Shown piece after piece: positions 41,567 through 54,921 of a stretch of DNA of 64,000 nt (the stretch's first letter is position 1; every line of letters begins with the position of its first letter). The notes beneath the pieces are model-generated. The model made no database searches. It saw nothing but the letters and a program-made list of their open reading frames with translations, and was not told the DNA's origin. Made by a program: the position numbers and the translations under genes. This DNA is from Sulfuricaulis limicola (GTDB taxonomy: Bacteria > Pseudomonadota > Gammaproteobacteria > Acidiferrobacterales > Sulfurifustaceae), in assembly GCF_002355735.1 (NCBI RefSeq), contig NZ_AP014879.1:930001-994000 (forward strand). Direction: 5' to 3'.

Positions 41567-42025
41567 ATGACGACGGCATACGTAACAAGACTTGGGTGGC
41601 TGCTCGCTGGGCTGCTGGTGGTCGTGCCCGCCGCCGTGGCGGTGGGTGGCTATCGCCAGGTCGTGGACGGTGTGGCCATCTACTTCGGCATCTTGCCGGC
41701 CGAGCTGGTGCGCGGGCATCCGCCCAGTCACCCCGAGAGCGGGATGCACGGCGGTGTGCCGGTGGGCGAGAACCATCTCACCGTGGCGCTGTTCGAGGAC
41801 AAGACTGGCGTGCGGATTACCCGCGCCAAAGTCAGCGCGACGATCACGGGCCCGGATAGCTTCAAGGTGACAAAGAAACTCGAGCCGATGATCATCGCCG
41901 GCAGCGCCACCTATGGCAATTACTTTTCCATGCCGGGTCCCGGCCCTTTCCGCATCGTGCTGCATATCCAGGCACCGGATGCCAGGGAAGGTATCGAGGC
42001 AGTGTTCGCCTGGGCGCGGTCGTAG
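41567..42025 (+). CDS. Membrane-anchored periplasmic protein, YtkA/FixH-like fold
   Basis: 152 residues. One N-terminal helix (WLLAGLLVVVPAAVAVGGY) then a beta-rich domain: GVPVGENHLTVALFEDKTGVRITRAKVSATITGPDSFKVTKKLEPMIIAGSATYGNYFSMPGPGPFRIVLHIQAP. The order HLTVALFEDKTGxRI...AxVxATITGP...YGNYFxMPGPGPFRIxLxI resembles FixH/YtkA-like Ig-fold domains used in copper trafficking. A HPPSHPESGMHGG segment could be a metal site. Family name is tentative. Confidence 0.6.
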   Translation: MTTAYVTRLGWLLAGLLVVVPAAVAVGGYRQVVDGVAIYFGILPAELVRGHPPSHPESGMHGGVPVGENHLTVALFEDKTGVRITRAKVSATITGPDSFKVTKKLEPMIIAGSATYGNYFSMPGPGPFRIVLHIQAPDAREGIEAVFAWARS

Positions 42026-42079
42026 GCGACGGACGTTGCCGGGAATCATCCATGTCTTTTACCTCACGGAGGTTTGACC

Positions 42080-42322
42080 ATGACTGAACGCAACAGCATC
42101 ACCACAGAAAAGCTTTCATCTTCGAGACAGGCCGCGTCGGGTTCCGCCGTCAAGGCCGGACGCCGCAGCGGCATCAATTCGGTCAGTACGGAAGAACGTG
42201 AGCGCATGATTGCCGTGAAAGCATATTACTGTGCCGAGCGCCGCGGCTTTGCTCCGGGCCACGAGCTGGAGGACTGGTGCGAGGCCGAGATGGAAATCAA
42301 CCGGCAACTCGGGCGCGAGTGA
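42080..42322 (+). CDS. DUF2934 family protein
   Basis: 80 residues from ATG 42080 (TTG 42074 also in frame). Polar N-terminus, then EERERMIAVKAYYCAERRGFAPGHELEDWCEAEMEINRQLG, the DUF2934 pattern (IAxxAYxxAExRGFxPGxELEDWLxAExEI). Cytoplasmic, function unknown; common next to phosphoketolase genes and in stress islands. Sits between the cop cluster and the carbon module. Confidence 0.82.
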   Translation: MTERNSITTEKLSSSRQAASGSAVKAGRRSGINSVSTEERERMIAVKAYYCAERRGFAPGHELEDWCEAEMEINRQLGRE

Positions 42323-42381
42323 GCACACCCATGGCCGAAGGACAACGTGCATGCCGCGTGCCCCGGCGGTGAAGACCGGTC

Positions 42382-42990
42382 ATGGATAACGCCGTCGCGC
42401 TGGTGCAGGCCTACCTGCAGGTGAACGGTTACTTCACCGTCACCGAGTACCCGGTGCTCGAAGCGGCGCGGCACGGCATCGAGACTGCCACCGATCTCGA
42501 TGTGCTGGCGTATCGTTTTCCCGGCGCCGGGCGCCTGCTGCCGGCCAAGACGGGAGGCCCCGAACGCTGGATGACGACAATTGATCCGGCGCTGGGCTGT
42601 CCGGCCGACCAGGTGGACATGATGATCGGCGAGGTCAAGGAGGGGCGCGCTGAGCTGAACCGCGCAGCGCGCGATCCGCAGGTGTTGCGCGCCGTGCTGG
42701 TAAGTTTCGGTTGCTGTGCCGAACAGCATGTCGCGCCGGTCGTCGAACGCTTATTGCGTAACGGCGTGGCCAGCTTGCCGTCCGGTCACCAGGTTCGTCT
42801 CGCCGCCTTCGGTTCCACGGTCGAAGCCGGCAGCCATGGTTATCACGCCATGGAACTCGGCCACGTGGTCAAGTTCCTGCAGCAATACCTGCGCGACTAT
42901 TGGGACGTGCTGCGACACGCCCAGTTCAAGCACCCGGCGTTCGGGTTCTTGATGACCCTGGAGAAGGCCGCGCGCGGCGGTAACCGGTAG
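42382..42990 (+). CDS. Putative PD-(D/E)xK-fold nuclease-like protein
   Basis: 202 residues, no signal peptide. N-terminal part: ALVQAYLQVNGYFTVTEYPVLEAA..., then TDLDVLAYRFPGAGRL and VDMMIGEVKEGRAELN. The order helix, T-D-L-D-V-L, then I-G-E-V-K is that of PD-(D/E)xK nuclease-type cores (E-x-K catalytic pair and upstream Asp). The C-terminal half is helical with a CC pair. Encoded 12 bp before ackA, as part of that transcript. Function inferred from motif only; no DNA modification gene is near. Confidence 0.5.
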   Translation: MDNAVALVQAYLQVNGYFTVTEYPVLEAARHGIETATDLDVLAYRFPGAGRLLPAKTGGPERWMTTIDPALGCPADQVDMMIGEVKEGRAELNRAARDPQVLRAVLVSFGCCAEQHVAPVVERLLRNGVASLPSGHQVRLAAFGSTVEAGSHGYHAMELGHVVKFLQQYLRDYWDVLRHAQFKHPAFGFLMTLEKAARGGNR

Positions 42991-43002
42991 CGGGGCGACG
43001 TA

Positions 43003-44151
43003 ATGAACAGAGATCAGGTGATTCTTACCGTCAACGCGGGCAGTTCCTCGCTGCGACTGGCGGCGTTCGTCGCGGCGGGCGACGCGTTATCGCTGTTGGC
43101 GCGCGGGCATTTTTCCGACGTCCGGAATGGCCTCGTGGATATCCTGCGCGGCTTTCTCAAGGATCACGGCATCGAGGAAGTGGCGGCGGTGGCGCACCGG
43201 ATCGTTCACGGCGGAGCGCGCCTCGTTGCATCTTGCCTGTTGGACAGAGAGACAGAAGCCGAAATCGAGCGCCTTATCCCGTTGGCGCCGTTGCACAACC
43301 CACCGGCCCTCGCGGGGGTACGTGCCTGTCGCACGCTCTTCCGCGCGGACATGCCGCAAGTGGCGGTGTTCGACACGGCGTTCTACGCGGATCTTCCGGA
43401 AGCCGCGCGCACCTACGCGATCCCGCATGACCTCGCAAACAAGCACGGGCTGCGTCGCTACGGTTTCCACGGGATCGCGCATCAGGCGATGTGGCGGCGC
43501 TGGCGGGAATTGCGGCCCGACATCCGCGAAGGCGGGCGCGTGATCTCGGCTCAGCTCGGCGCGGGCTGTTCCATGACCGCGGTCGAACACGGCGCGCCGC
43601 GCGATACGTCGATGGGTTTCTCGCCGCTCGAGGGCCTGATGATGGCCACCCGCGGCGGCGACATGGACCCGGGCGTGATCACCTGGCTGCAGCGGCGCGA
43701 AGTATTCAGCCCGGAGGTGATCGAGCGGCTGCTCTATTACGACTGCGGCCTGCAAGGCGTGGCCGGAGAAAGCGACATGCGCCGATTGCTGGCGCGCGAC
43801 GACGCGGAGGCGCGGTTGGCGGTGGAAATGTACTGCCACCGTGCGCGCAAATATCTCGGCGCCTATCTCGCGGTGCTCGGCGGCGCCGAGGCGATTCTCT
43901 TCGGCGGGGGCGTGGGTGAGAACGCCCCGTTCGTGCGCGCGAAGATTCTGGCTGATATGGAGTGGGCCGGCATCGAACTCGACGCCCAAGCGAATAGCGC
44001 GGCTATGGCCACCGAGGCGCGCATCAGCCGGCCGCAGAGCCGGGCGGAGATTTGGGTTATCCCGGTGGACGAGGCCGCCATCCTGGCACAAGAGGCCGTG
44101 GCCGTGACGCGACCGCATGAAGCGATCGGTCGCAAGGAGAACAAGTCATGA
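43003..44151 (+). CDS. ackA: Acetate kinase
   Basis: 382 residues converting acetyl phosphate and ADP to acetate and ATP. Motifs: [14 protein letters not shown] at the start, [89 protein letters not shown] and [17 protein letters not shown]. Slightly shorter than the E. coli enzyme (400). The usual HLGNG motif reads QLGAG, a deviation near the active site worth a note. Overlaps the phosphoketolase gene by 4 bp, so the two enzymes are made together. Confidence 0.93.
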   Translation: MNRDQVILTVNAGSSSLRLAAFVAAGDALSLLARGHFSDVRNGLVDILRGFLKDHGIEEVAAVAHRIVHGGARLVASCLLDRETEAEIERLIPLAPLHNPPALAGVRACRTLFRADMPQVAVFDTAFYADLPEAARTYAIPHDLANKHGLRRYGFHGIAHQAMWRRWRELRPDIREGGRVISAQLGAGCSMTAVEHGAPRDTSMGFSPLEGLMMATRGGDMDPGVITWLQRREVFSPEVIERLLYYDCGLQGVAGESDMRRLLARDDAEARLAVEMYCHRARKYLGAYLAVLGGAEAILFGGGVGENAPFVRAKILADMEWAGIELDAQANSAAMATEARISRPQSRAEIWVIPVDEAAILAQEAVAVTRPHEAIGRKENKS

Positions 44152-46547
44152 ACGAGGCGGCAATTCAACCCAAGGTGGAGAAGGGTCCGCTGTCGGTGGA
44201 CGAGCTGTGCCGCATCGACGCCTACTGGCGGGCGGCGAATTATCTTTCGGTCGGGCAGATTTATCTGCTCGACAACCCCTTGCTCATGGAATCTCTGAAG
44301 CTGGAGCATGTGAAACCGCGACTGCTCGGCCACTGGGGCACGACACCAGGGCTCAACTTTATATATGTTCATCTCAACCGCGTTATCAGGCAGCACGATC
44401 TGAATGCGATTTATATCGCCGGCCCCGGTCACGGTGGACCCGGACTCGTCGCCAACACCTGGCTCGAAGGCAGCTACAGCGAGTTCTACCCCAACGTGCC
44501 GCAAACCGTCGAGGGTATGAAGCGATTGTTCAGGCAGTTCTCCTTCCCCGGCGGTGTGGGCAGCCATGTCACCGCCGAGACCCCGGGTTCGATCCACGAG
44601 GGCGGCGAACTCGGTTATGCGCTCTCGCATACCTACGGTGCCGCTTTCGACAACCCCGACCTCCTTGTTGCCTGTGTCGTCGGCGATGGCGAGGCCGAGA
44701 CTGGACCGCTCGCGGCCGCTTGGCATTCGAACAAGTTTCTCAATCCCGCCACCGATGGCGCCGTGCTGCCGGTCCTGCATCTCAACGGCTACAAGATCGC
44801 CAATCCCACGGTGCTCGCGCGCATCCCGCACGCGGAACTCGAAAGTCTGTTCCTCGGCTACGGTTACCAGCCCTATTTCGTCGAGGGGGATGAGCCCGAA
44901 ACCATGCATCAGCAGATGGCGGCGACACTCGATGCCGTGATCAGTGATATTCGCACGATCCAGAAACGGGCGCGTGCAGGCGGAGTAATCGAGTATCCGC
45001 GCTGGCCGATGATTATCCTTAGGACTCCCAAGGGCTGGACCGGCCCGAAGGAAGTGGACGGCCTGAAGACCGAAGGCAGCTGGCGTTCGCACCAGGTGCC
45101 GTTCGGTGAACTGACGAAGCCGGAACATCTGAGACTTCTCGAGCAGTGGATGCAGAGTTATCGACCCGAAGAGCTGTTTGACAACAACGGTGTGCTGAAA
45201 CCGGAGCTGGCGGCGCTCGCGCCTCAAGGCGCGCGGCGCATGGGCGCCAACCCGCACGCCAACGGCGGCCTGCTGCTCAAGGACCTGCGGTTGCCCGACT
45301 TCCGCGGCTACGTCGTGGACGTCCCGCAACCGGGACAGGCACAGGCGGAACCGACGCGGGTCATGGGCCGATACCTGCGCGACGTCATGAAGCTCAACCT
45401 CGATGCTCGCAACTTCCGCGTCGTAGGGCCGGACGAGACCGCCTCCAATCGGCTGGGCGCGTTGTTCGAGGTAACGGACCGCGCTTGGGTGGCCGAGCGC
45501 TTTCCCGAAGATGACCATCTCGCGCCCGATGGTCGCGTCATGGAAATCCTTTCCGAGCACACCTGCCAGGGCTGGCTCGAGGGCTATCTGCTCACTGGCC
45601 GCCACGGGCTGTTCTCTTGTTATGAGGCCTTCATCCACATCGTGGACTCGATGTTCAACCAGCACGCCAAGTGGCTCAAGGTGAGCCGCGAGATTCCCTG
45701 GCGGCGGCCGATCGCGTCGCTGAATTATTTGTTGACCTCGCATGTCTGGCGCCAGGACCACAACGGCTTCTCGCACCAGGATCCGGGTTTCATCGACCAT
45801 GTGGTGAACAAAAAGTCCGACGTCATCCGCGTGTATCTCCCTCCCGACGCCAACACGCTGCTCTGTGTCACCGATTGTTGCCTGCGCTCGCGTCATCTGG
45901 TGAACGTCATCGTCGCTGGCAAAAACGACCAGCCGCAGTGGCTAGCCATGGACGCCGCCATCAAGCACTGCGCGGCCGGGATCGGCCTCTTTGAATGGGC
46001 GAGCAGCGACACCGACGGTGAACCGGACGTGGTCATGGCTTGTGCCGGCGATGTGCCGACGCTCGAAACTCTGGCGGCGGTCGATTTGCTGCGCCAGCAT
46101 CTCCCCGATCTCAAGGTGCGCGTGGTGAACGTCGTGGACCTGATGACGCTCCAGCCCAGGGAGGAGCACCCGCATGGACTCACGGACCGGGAGTTCGACG
46201 GGCTGTTCACTACCGACAAGCCGATCATCTTCGCCTACCACGGCTACCCGTGGCTGATTCACCGGCTCACGTATCGCCGCACCAATCACAAGAATCTGCA
46301 CGTGCGCGGCTACAAGGAAGAAGGCACGACTACGACGCCGTTCGACATGGCGGTGCGCAACGACCTCGACCGCTTCCATCTCGTGACCGACGTGATCGAC
46401 CGCGTACCGAAGCTCGGCTACAAAGCCGCCTACTTGAAGCAGCAGATGCGCGACAAGCTCATCGAGCATCGTGAGTACATCGAGCGCCATGGCGAAGACA
46501 TGCCCGAGATCCGTGACTGGAAATGGCCGGGAAACACCCATGCTTGA
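44148..46547 (+). CDS. xfp: Xylulose-5-phosphate/fructose-6-phosphate phosphoketolase
   Basis: 799 residues, the normal family length. Thiamine-diphosphate enzyme that splits Xu5P or F6P with phosphate to acetyl phosphate and GAP or E4P. Motifs: [84 protein letters not shown] (TPP site) and [13 protein letters not shown]-like [13 protein letters not shown]. Follows ackA with a 4-bp overlap. Its stop overlaps a fragment of a glucan phosphorylase gene (46540), pointing to a former xfp-glgP order. Confidence 0.97.
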   Translation: MNEAAIQPKVEKGPLSVDELCRIDAYWRAANYLSVGQIYLLDNPLLMESLKLEHVKPRLLGHWGTTPGLNFIYVHLNRVIRQHDLNAIYIAGPGHGGPGLVANTWLEGSYSEFYPNVPQTVEGMKRLFRQFSFPGGVGSHVTAETPGSIHEGGELGYALSHTYGAAFDNPDLLVACVVGDGEAETGPLAAAWHSNKFLNPATDGAVLPVLHLNGYKIANPTVLARIPHAELESLFLGYGYQPYFVEGDEPETMHQQMAATLDAVISDIRTIQKRARAGGVIEYPRWPMIILRTPKGWTGPKEVDGLKTEGSWRSHQVPFGELTKPEHLRLLEQWMQSYRPEELFDNNGVLKPELAALAPQGARRMGANPHANGGLLLKDLRLPDFRGYVVDVPQPGQAQAEPTRVMGRYLRDVMKLNLDARNFRVVGPDETASNRLGALFEVTDRAWVAERFPEDDHLAPDGRVMEILSEHTCQGWLEGYLLTGRHGLFSCYEAFIHIVDSMFNQHAKWLKVSREIPWRRPIASLNYLLTSHVWRQDHNGFSHQDPGFIDHVVNKKSDVIRVYLPPDANTLLCVTDCCLRSRHLVNVIVAGKNDQPQWLAMDAAIKHCAAGIGLFEWASSDTDGEPDVVMACAGDVPTLETLAAVDLLRQHLPDLKVRVVNVVDLMTLQPREEHPHGLTDREFDGLFTTDKPIIFAYHGYPWLIHRLTYRRTNHKNLHVRGYKEEGTTTTPFDMAVRNDLDRFHLVTDVIDRVPKLGYKAAYLKQQMRDKLIEHREYIERHGEDMPEIRDWKWPGNTHA

Positions 46548-46599
46548 CGAATTCATCCACGAGCCGCGCACCGCCTACTTCTCGATGGAAATTGCGCTC
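46540..46599 (+). pseudogene. 5' fragment of a glucan phosphorylase gene
   Basis: Twenty codons read [20 protein letters not shown], matching the first 20 residues of the intact phosphorylase at 51414 (MLEQFILAPRIAYFSMEIAL). After 46600 the frame continues into unrelated sequence. It overlaps the phosphoketolase stop exactly as an operonic glgP would, so a phosphorylase gene once followed xfp directly. Confidence 0.75.
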
Positions 46600-46728
46600 A
46601 GTTTGGCCATCCTGACCGGTTTTTGGAAAACACTGAGTTACGGCTTGAGACTGACACTGCACGCGGTCTCCACGCTCGTGACGTACCGCGAACTGCTCTC
46701 ACCCTTCGGTAAGAATCATATGTACCTC

Positions 46729-47003
46729 CACGATTCTACCGATCCGCAGCAGCGGCTCGCCGAGATAATCAACCGCACCGTGAAGCGCGGCGGCGCGGTG
46801 ATCGTGCCGGCGTTCGCCGTGGGTCGCGCCCAAGCGTTGATGTACCTCATCCATCTGCTTAAGGAATCGAACGCGATCCCCGACATTCCAGTGTTACTCA
46901 ACAGCCCCATGGCGGTGAATGCCACGCGCGCGCGGCGGCCATGCTGAACGGTGCCGAGTCGATCAAGATCCACGGTGAGTATGTGCCGGTGCGCGCCGAG
47001 TCT
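46729..47003 (+). pseudogene. Fragment of a beta-CASP metallo-beta-lactamase RNA nuclease gene
   Basis: HDSTDPQQRLAEIINRTVKRGGAVIVPAFAVGRAQALMYLIHLLKESNAIPDIPVLLNSPMAVNAT is followed, after a frameshift near 46930, by MLNGAESIKIHGEYVPVRAE. These are internal and C-terminal motifs of Ysh1/CPSF-type beta-CASP exonucleases; the metal-binding N-terminal HxHxDH part is missing. A dead piece, joined to the phosphorylase fragment by a rearrangement. Confidence 0.72.
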
Positions 47004-47130
47004 TGGATGCATTTTGCATGTATTAACTGTGTGTTCGATAACGTACGGAACAACCTGTACTTTCAATGTAAACGTAGCTATGTAAATCCTGGATTTAAGA
47101 TTTCTGATCAATTCATTTTTGGAGAATACG

Positions 47131-47394
47131 ATGAAAAACCCGCAAGACATGGACAAAAGAATGGGCGTGATGCAGGAAAGCATGCTGAAGATGCATGAGC
47201 AAATGCACAAAAGCATGGATACAAAGAATCCACAGGAGCGCGAGCAGCTCATGCAAGAGCACCAACACATGATGCATCAGCACATGCAGGCCATGAAGGA
47301 CGGGGGCCTGATGGGTCAGGGCATGATGGGCGGTGATGCGAAAAGTGGTTCGGGCGCAGGCAAGGAACAAAAACACGGCGAAAAGCATCAATAG
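47131..47394 (+). CDS. Met/His-rich protein without signal peptide
   Basis: 87 residues from ATG 47131 (GGAGA upstream; TTG 47119 also in frame). MKNPQDMDKRMGVMQESMLKMHEQMHKSMDTKNPQEREQLMQEHQHMMHQHMQAMKDGGLMGQGMMGGDAKSG. The body matches the exported protein at 33299 but the export signal is missing, and the sequence upstream does not encode one in any frame. It could be a truncated, now cytoplasmic copy. Function uncertain. Confidence 0.55.
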   Translation: MKNPQDMDKRMGVMQESMLKMHEQMHKSMDTKNPQEREQLMQEHQHMMHQHMQAMKDGGLMGQGMMGGDAKSGSGAGKEQKHGEKHQ

Positions 47395-47498
47395 CAGCGC
47401 GAAGAATTACGGCCTGTGCCGCCAGCAAAATGTGCCAGGTTGGCGTCGTTCCACCCACAGGCGTTAATCAAACCAGCTAACACAAGGAGGTTAATCTC

Positions 47499-47717
47499 AT
47501 GAACGCAACAATCAAAGCAGCCCTCGTCATCGCGTTTGCCATTGTCGCAGTAATGCTTCTGCTGTTCGGCGGTGGGACGATGACAGGGGCCACGCTGAGC
47601 GGCGGGATGATGGGGAACGGAGCGATGGGCGGGATCAGTTGGATGTGGATTCCTACTTTACTAATGCTCGGTCTCGGTGTCCTGCTCGTTTGGATCATCT
47701 TTGGGCAAAAGAAGTGA
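47499..47717 (+). CDS. Small two-helix membrane protein, Gly/Met loop
   Basis: 72 residues with two hydrophobic helices (AALVIAFAIVAVMLLLFGGG and WIPTLLMLGLGVLLVWIIFG) and a Gly/Met loop (MTGATLSGGMMGNGAMGGISWMW). Resembles the N-terminal part of the SHOCT membrane proteins but ends before a SHOCT motif. Ribosome site AAGGAGG. No family name known to me. Confidence 0.6.
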   Translation: MNATIKAALVIAFAIVAVMLLLFGGGTMTGATLSGGMMGNGAMGGISWMWIPTLLMLGLGVLLVWIIFGQKK

Positions 47718-47734
47718 CCGACCTAAAAAGATGA

Positions 47735-47878
47735 ATCGCCAAGCAGACTTGCAAGCCGTGCGCGGACATCTGCAACTGGTGTGCGAAACAACGCGACGCG
47801 CATGACATGGATCGCTGTAAGCGCTGCGCCGAGGCGCGTCGTCGTTGTGCCAAAGCTTGCCGCAAGATGGCTGGTTGA
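47735..47878 (+). pseudogene. C-terminal fragment of a four-helix-bundle copper storage protein (Csp/DUF326)
   Basis: In one frame: AKQTCKPCADICNWCAKQRDAHDMDRCKRCAEARRRCAKACRKMAG and stop. The CxxCAxxCxxC...CxxCAxxxRRCAxxCRxMA pattern is the C-terminal half of Csp/DUF326 cysteine-rich copper storage proteins. The N-terminal half is absent and a stop codon lies just before 47735, so this is a remnant. Confidence 0.65.
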
Positions 47879-47993
47879 TCGGAAAAACGCCACCGGAACA
47901 AGTGCAATGCGAAATCGCGCGACGGCCGTTTTTGAGTCCGGCAAAGTGCAGCAATAACTTCAGGGTATGTACCCGTTAACCAAGGAGTAAACC

Positions 47994-48386
47994 ATGAAAC
48001 ACTCAGTCTTGAGAATAGTTGGATCGGCATTTCTGATTATCGGACTCGCCTTCGCGCTTCCTGCCTATGCGGAAAAGCATGGCGGGCCGGATATGATGGG
48101 TGGCAAGGGCGAGCTTGGCGCGCAGCAGATGTCGGGGCTTATGAACGACATGTCAAGTGAGATGAAGGATATGTCCGGCATGATAGAAAGCGGCAGCATG
48201 AACCCGGACACGATGAAGAAGATGTCGGCCCAGATGAAACAAATGGGCGGCATGATGAACAACATGTCGGGCGTGATGAACAAGAATATGGCGATGGATG
48301 CCGGCATGCAGAAGCAGATGGGCCAGATGCGCAAACAGATGGACCAGATGCGCAAGGACATGCCTGCTTCACCCGCGAAGAACTGA
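47994..48386 (+). CDS. Met-rich periplasmic protein (MKHxxLRxVG family, copy 3)
   Basis: 130 residues: signal peptide MKHSVLRIVGSAFLIIGLAFALPAYA, then EKHGGPDMMGGKGELGAQQMSGLMNDMSSEMKDMSGMIESGSMNPDTMKKMSAQMKQMGGMMNNMSGVMNKNMAMDAGMQKQMGQMRKQMDQMRKDM. Paralogue of 34470 and 41038. It ends in an obvious terminator. Probably binds Cu(I)/Ag(I) in the periplasm, next to the CPD-type ATPase downstream. Confidence 0.75.
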   Translation: MKHSVLRIVGSAFLIIGLAFALPAYAEKHGGPDMMGGKGELGAQQMSGLMNDMSSEMKDMSGMIESGSMNPDTMKKMSAQMKQMGGMMNNMSGVMNKNMAMDAGMQKQMGQMRKQMDQMRKDMPASPAKN

Positions 48387-48395
48387 GCGCGCTAG

Positions 48396-48422
48396 ACCAG
48401 GCGGTCTACCCGCCTGGTTTTC
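48396..48422 (+). terminator. Rho-independent terminator after Met-rich gene copy 3
   Basis: ACCAGGCGG-TCTAC-CCGCCTGGT followed by TTTTCC: a perfect 9-bp GC-rich stem with a 5-nt loop. Ten bases after the stop codon at 48386. Confidence 0.8.
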
Positions 48423-48585
48423 CTCCGGTCATGGCTTCGGTTTTACGGCATTAAGCAGGCTTTGAAAATTTCGTTAACCCCATGACGCTAGGGAAAAGGA
48501 TTCTGAATTGAAAGAGAAATACCTTGGCGTCCTGGCGGTTCATTGAGTTATTCAGGATTTCCTTAAATTTTTTTTGGAGGCCACT

Positions 48586-48828
48586 ATGGATGTAATGATC
48601 ATAGCGACGAAAGTCTGTACGCATCGTAAAAACCTGGAAAAGGAACTCGGCTCCTTGCGGATACCCTATAGCGTGTGTTTCGTGGAAGACTGCGCTGACC
48701 TTGTCCAAAGGTTCGGCATCCGGCATTCGCCGAATCTGGTGGTGGACGATGAAGTCGTGTTCCGGAAACAACCGACAGAAGCGGAACTACACGCTTTTTT
48801 TCAGAACAAAAACAGCAAACCGACATAG
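48586..48828 (+). CDS. Thioredoxin-fold small protein with single N-terminal Cys
   Basis: 80 residues from ATG 48586 (GGAGG upstream). MIIATKVCTHRKNLEKELGSLRIPYSVCFVEDCADLVQRFGIRHSPNLVVDDEVVFRKQPTEAELHAFF. Glutaredoxin/thioredoxin-like order with the cis-Pro segment HSPNLVVDDEVVF, but the usual CxxC is reduced to C-T-H-R, so a redox-active disulfide at that site is unlikely. Between the Met-rich gene terminator and the ATPase gene. Role unknown, perhaps metal handover. Confidence 0.68.
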   Translation: MDVMIIATKVCTHRKNLEKELGSLRIPYSVCFVEDCADLVQRFGIRHSPNLVVDDEVVFRKQPTEAELHAFFQNKNSKPT

Positions 48829-48971
48829 AAAACGTGTCGCGGTCGCGCTGTCTGTAGCTACGCTGCATACAGAGGGCATATTGAAAAAGCGACAAGATGC
48901 AGACGCACCGCGCCACAGCAAATTAAAAAAGTCCAAGAAGCACCTCTTTCAAAAACCTGGTTGGAGCCGCG

Positions 48972-51356
48972 ATGAAAACGACCGTCATTGATGTGCGCGA
49001 CCTGCTCTCCCCGTTGAGCGCCCGGGGTGTAGAGAAACAATTGGCCAAGGTGCCGGGGATAAAGCAGGTCGAGGTCAACTACGTCGCCGGTAGCGCGACG
49101 GTCATTTATGACGAGGCTGTCACCGACCTTAAGGCCATCAAGGCCCATGTGCATGAGTGCGGCTATCACTGTGCGGGCGAGCGCCTGCCAAAACACGTTT
49201 GTGTGCCGGAGGACCCGCCGGTCGCGGCCGCCGGAATCGCCATTGCGCCCGTGGCCCACGCCGGTCACGTGCACGAAGGTCACGCCGCCCATACAGGGCA
49301 CGAGATGCCCGCCGAGCACGTCGCGCCGGTGAGCAAGGAAGACGCGATGATGCACGAGATGGGCCACGGCGCGGGCATGGACATGCACGCCATGGCGCTC
49401 GATATGCGTAACCGCTTTTGGATTGCCCTGGCCTTCACCATTCCGGTTTTCGTGTACTCACCGATGGGCGGAATGTTTACGCCGCCGGCGCCGCCGTTCG
49501 GGCTTCCGCTCAACATCTGGCTGTTCCTGCTGGCGAGCGCCGCGGTGATCTACCCGGTCTGGCCGTTCGCGATCGCGGCGTGGCGCGCGCTCAGGAACGG
49601 CGTGCTCAACATGGCGGTGCTGGTGATGCTCTCGGTCGGTACCGGCTACGTCTTCAGCGTCGGTGCGACCTTTTTCTTCGAGGGCGTGCAGTTCTACGAG
49701 GCGGTGGCGGTGCTGCTGGTGTTCATCCTGCTCGGTCACTGGCTCGAGATGCGCGCCCGCGCCGGCGCCTCCGAGGCGATCCGCGCGCTGCTCGACCTCG
49801 CCCCGCCCATGGCCGCGGTCATCCGCGACGGTAAGGAGGTCGAGTTGCCCACCGCCGAGGTCGTGGCGGGCGACACGGTGCTGATCCGCCCGGGCAACAA
49901 GATCCCGGTGGACGGCGAGGTGATCGAGGGCGAGTCGCAGGTGGACGAATCCATGCTCACCGGCGAGTCCATGCCGGTCGGGAAGAAACCCGGCGACACG
50001 GTCATCGGCGCGACTATTAATAAGAGTGGCAGTTTCCGCTACCGCGCCACCAAGGTCGGCGCTGACACCGCGCTGGCGCAGATCGTGAAGCTGGTGCAGG
50101 AGGCGCAGAATTCCAAGGCCCCGGCGCAACTGCTCGCCGACCGCGCCTCGCAGTGGTTGGTGCTGATCGCCGTGGTGATCGGGCTGGCAACCTTCGCGGT
50201 ATGGTTCTGGTGGATCGGCCAGCCGCTGTTGTTCGCCCTCACGCTTACTATTACGGTATTCGTTATCGCCTGCCCCGATGCCCTCGGGCTGGCCACGCCC
50301 ATGGCGGTCATGGTCGGCACCGGCCTCGGTGCCATGAATGGCATTCTGTTCAAGAACGCCGCGGCGCTTGAGGACGCGACCAAGCTGGACGTCATCATCT
50401 TCGACAAGACCGGCACGCTCACCCTGGGTCAGCCCGAAGTCGTTGAAGTCGTGGCGGCGCCGGGCACGGGCGCCGACGCCGCGCTCGCGCTCGCCGCCGC
50501 GGTCGAGCAGGGCTCTGACCACCCCTTGGCACAGGCGATTCTGCGGCGCGCCGCCGGCCTCAACGCCGAAAAAGCGAGTGGCTTCGCCAATATCGAGGGC
50601 AAGGGGGCACAGGCCGAAGTGGCCGGGCGCACGGTGTTCCTCGGCAACCGCCGGTTGATGGACGAGCAGCGGATCGACATGGCCGGACTGGCAGAGAAGG
50701 CGCAGGAACTCCAAGGCGGGGGGCGGACAGTGGTGCACGTAGCGCACGGCGGCAAACTCGTCGGGCTGATCGCCATCGCCGACGCGGTACGTCCGAGCTC
50801 GGCAGACACGGTCGCGGCGCTCAAGCGGCGCGGCGTGCAGGTGGCGATGCTCACCGGCGACAATCGCGGCACCGCCGAGCGCATCGCCGGCATGCTCGGC
50901 ATCGACATCGTGCTGGCCGACGTGCTGCCAGGGCAGAAGACCGACAAGGTCAAGGAACTGCAGGCCGGTGGCAAGAAGGTCGGCATGGTTGGCGACGGCG
51001 TCAACGACGCGCCGGCGCTCACCCAGGCCGACGTCGGTTTCGCCATCGGCGCTGGCACCGACGTGGCCATGGAATCCGCCGATGTGGTGTTGATGAAAAG
51101 CGATCCGTTCGACGTGGTCGGCGCGATCGTGCTGTCGCGCGCCACATTACGCAAGATGCACCAGAACCTGTGGTGGGCGGTGGCCTACAACGTGATCGCC
51201 TTCCCGGTGGCGGCCGGCGTGTTTTACCCGTTCGTCATCAGCCCCGAGGTCGCGGCGCTCGCCATGTCCGGCAGCTCGGCGCTGGTGGCGGTGAACGCAT
51301 TGTTGCTCAAGCGTACCCGGCTCGAAGGCATACACAGCCCGATGGTGGTGTCGTGA
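48972..51356 (+). CDS. P1B-type copper-class ATPase with CPD transport motif
   Basis: 794 residues. N-terminal ferredoxin-like HMA-type domain (residues 1-65) in which the metal CxxC is replaced ([15 protein letters not shown]), followed by a CGYHC and a His/Met-rich linker ([35 protein letters not shown]). Eight-helix P1B core: TGES at about 330, the transport motif [10 protein letters not shown] at 434-443, DKTGT (phosphorylated Asp 478), HPLA and [13 protein letters not shown] (P1B-1) and CPH (CopB) are the usual forms; CPD is a variant. [29 protein letters not shown] matches copper-class ATPases. Upstream are Met-rich and thioredoxin-like genes. Confidence 0.9.
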   Translation: MKTTVIDVRDLLSPLSARGVEKQLAKVPGIKQVEVNYVAGSATVIYDEAVTDLKAIKAHVHECGYHCAGERLPKHVCVPEDPPVAAAGIAIAPVAHAGHVHEGHAAHTGHEMPAEHVAPVSKEDAMMHEMGHGAGMDMHAMALDMRNRFWIALAFTIPVFVYSPMGGMFTPPAPPFGLPLNIWLFLLASAAVIYPVWPFAIAAWRALRNGVLNMAVLVMLSVGTGYVFSVGATFFFEGVQFYEAVAVLLVFILLGHWLEMRARAGASEAIRALLDLAPPMAAVIRDGKEVELPTAEVVAGDTVLIRPGNKIPVDGEVIEGESQVDESMLTGESMPVGKKPGDTVIGATINKSGSFRYRATKVGADTALAQIVKLVQEAQNSKAPAQLLADRASQWLVLIAVVIGLATFAVWFWWIGQPLLFALTLTITVFVIACPDALGLATPMAVMVGTGLGAMNGILFKNAAALEDATKLDVIIFDKTGTLTLGQPEVVEVVAAPGTGADAALALAAAVEQGSDHPLAQAILRRAAGLNAEKASGFANIEGKGAQAEVAGRTVFLGNRRLMDEQRIDMAGLAEKAQELQGGGRTVVHVAHGGKLVGLIAIADAVRPSSADTVAALKRRGVQVAMLTGDNRGTAERIAGMLGIDIVLADVLPGQKTDKVKELQAGGKKVGMVGDGVNDAPALTQADVGFAIGAGTDVAMESADVVLMKSDPFDVVGAIVLSRATLRKMHQNLWWAVAYNVIAFPVAAGVFYPFVISPEVAALAMSGSSALVAVNALLLKRTRLEGIHSPMVVS

Positions 51357-51413
51357 TGACGCTTAGAACGGCGGGACCGCCGCCAACATTGGGCGTTATA
51401 CGGGGGCAGGTCG

Positions 51414-54865
<3,452 letters not shown>

Positions 54866-54921
54866 GTTAGCGTTGGAGGAGCAGTGAGGGGTGAAACCGT
54901 TTCAATACCGGAAGCGCCTGC

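Noticed and set aside
43863-45896. 677-codon minus-strand open frame opposite ackA and xfp
   Set aside because: Antisense shadow of two well-supported enzymes that overlap by 4 bp on the other strand.
49458-50747. 429-codon minus-strand open frame opposite the CPD ATPase
   Set aside because: Shadow of the P-type ATPase core; no family features.
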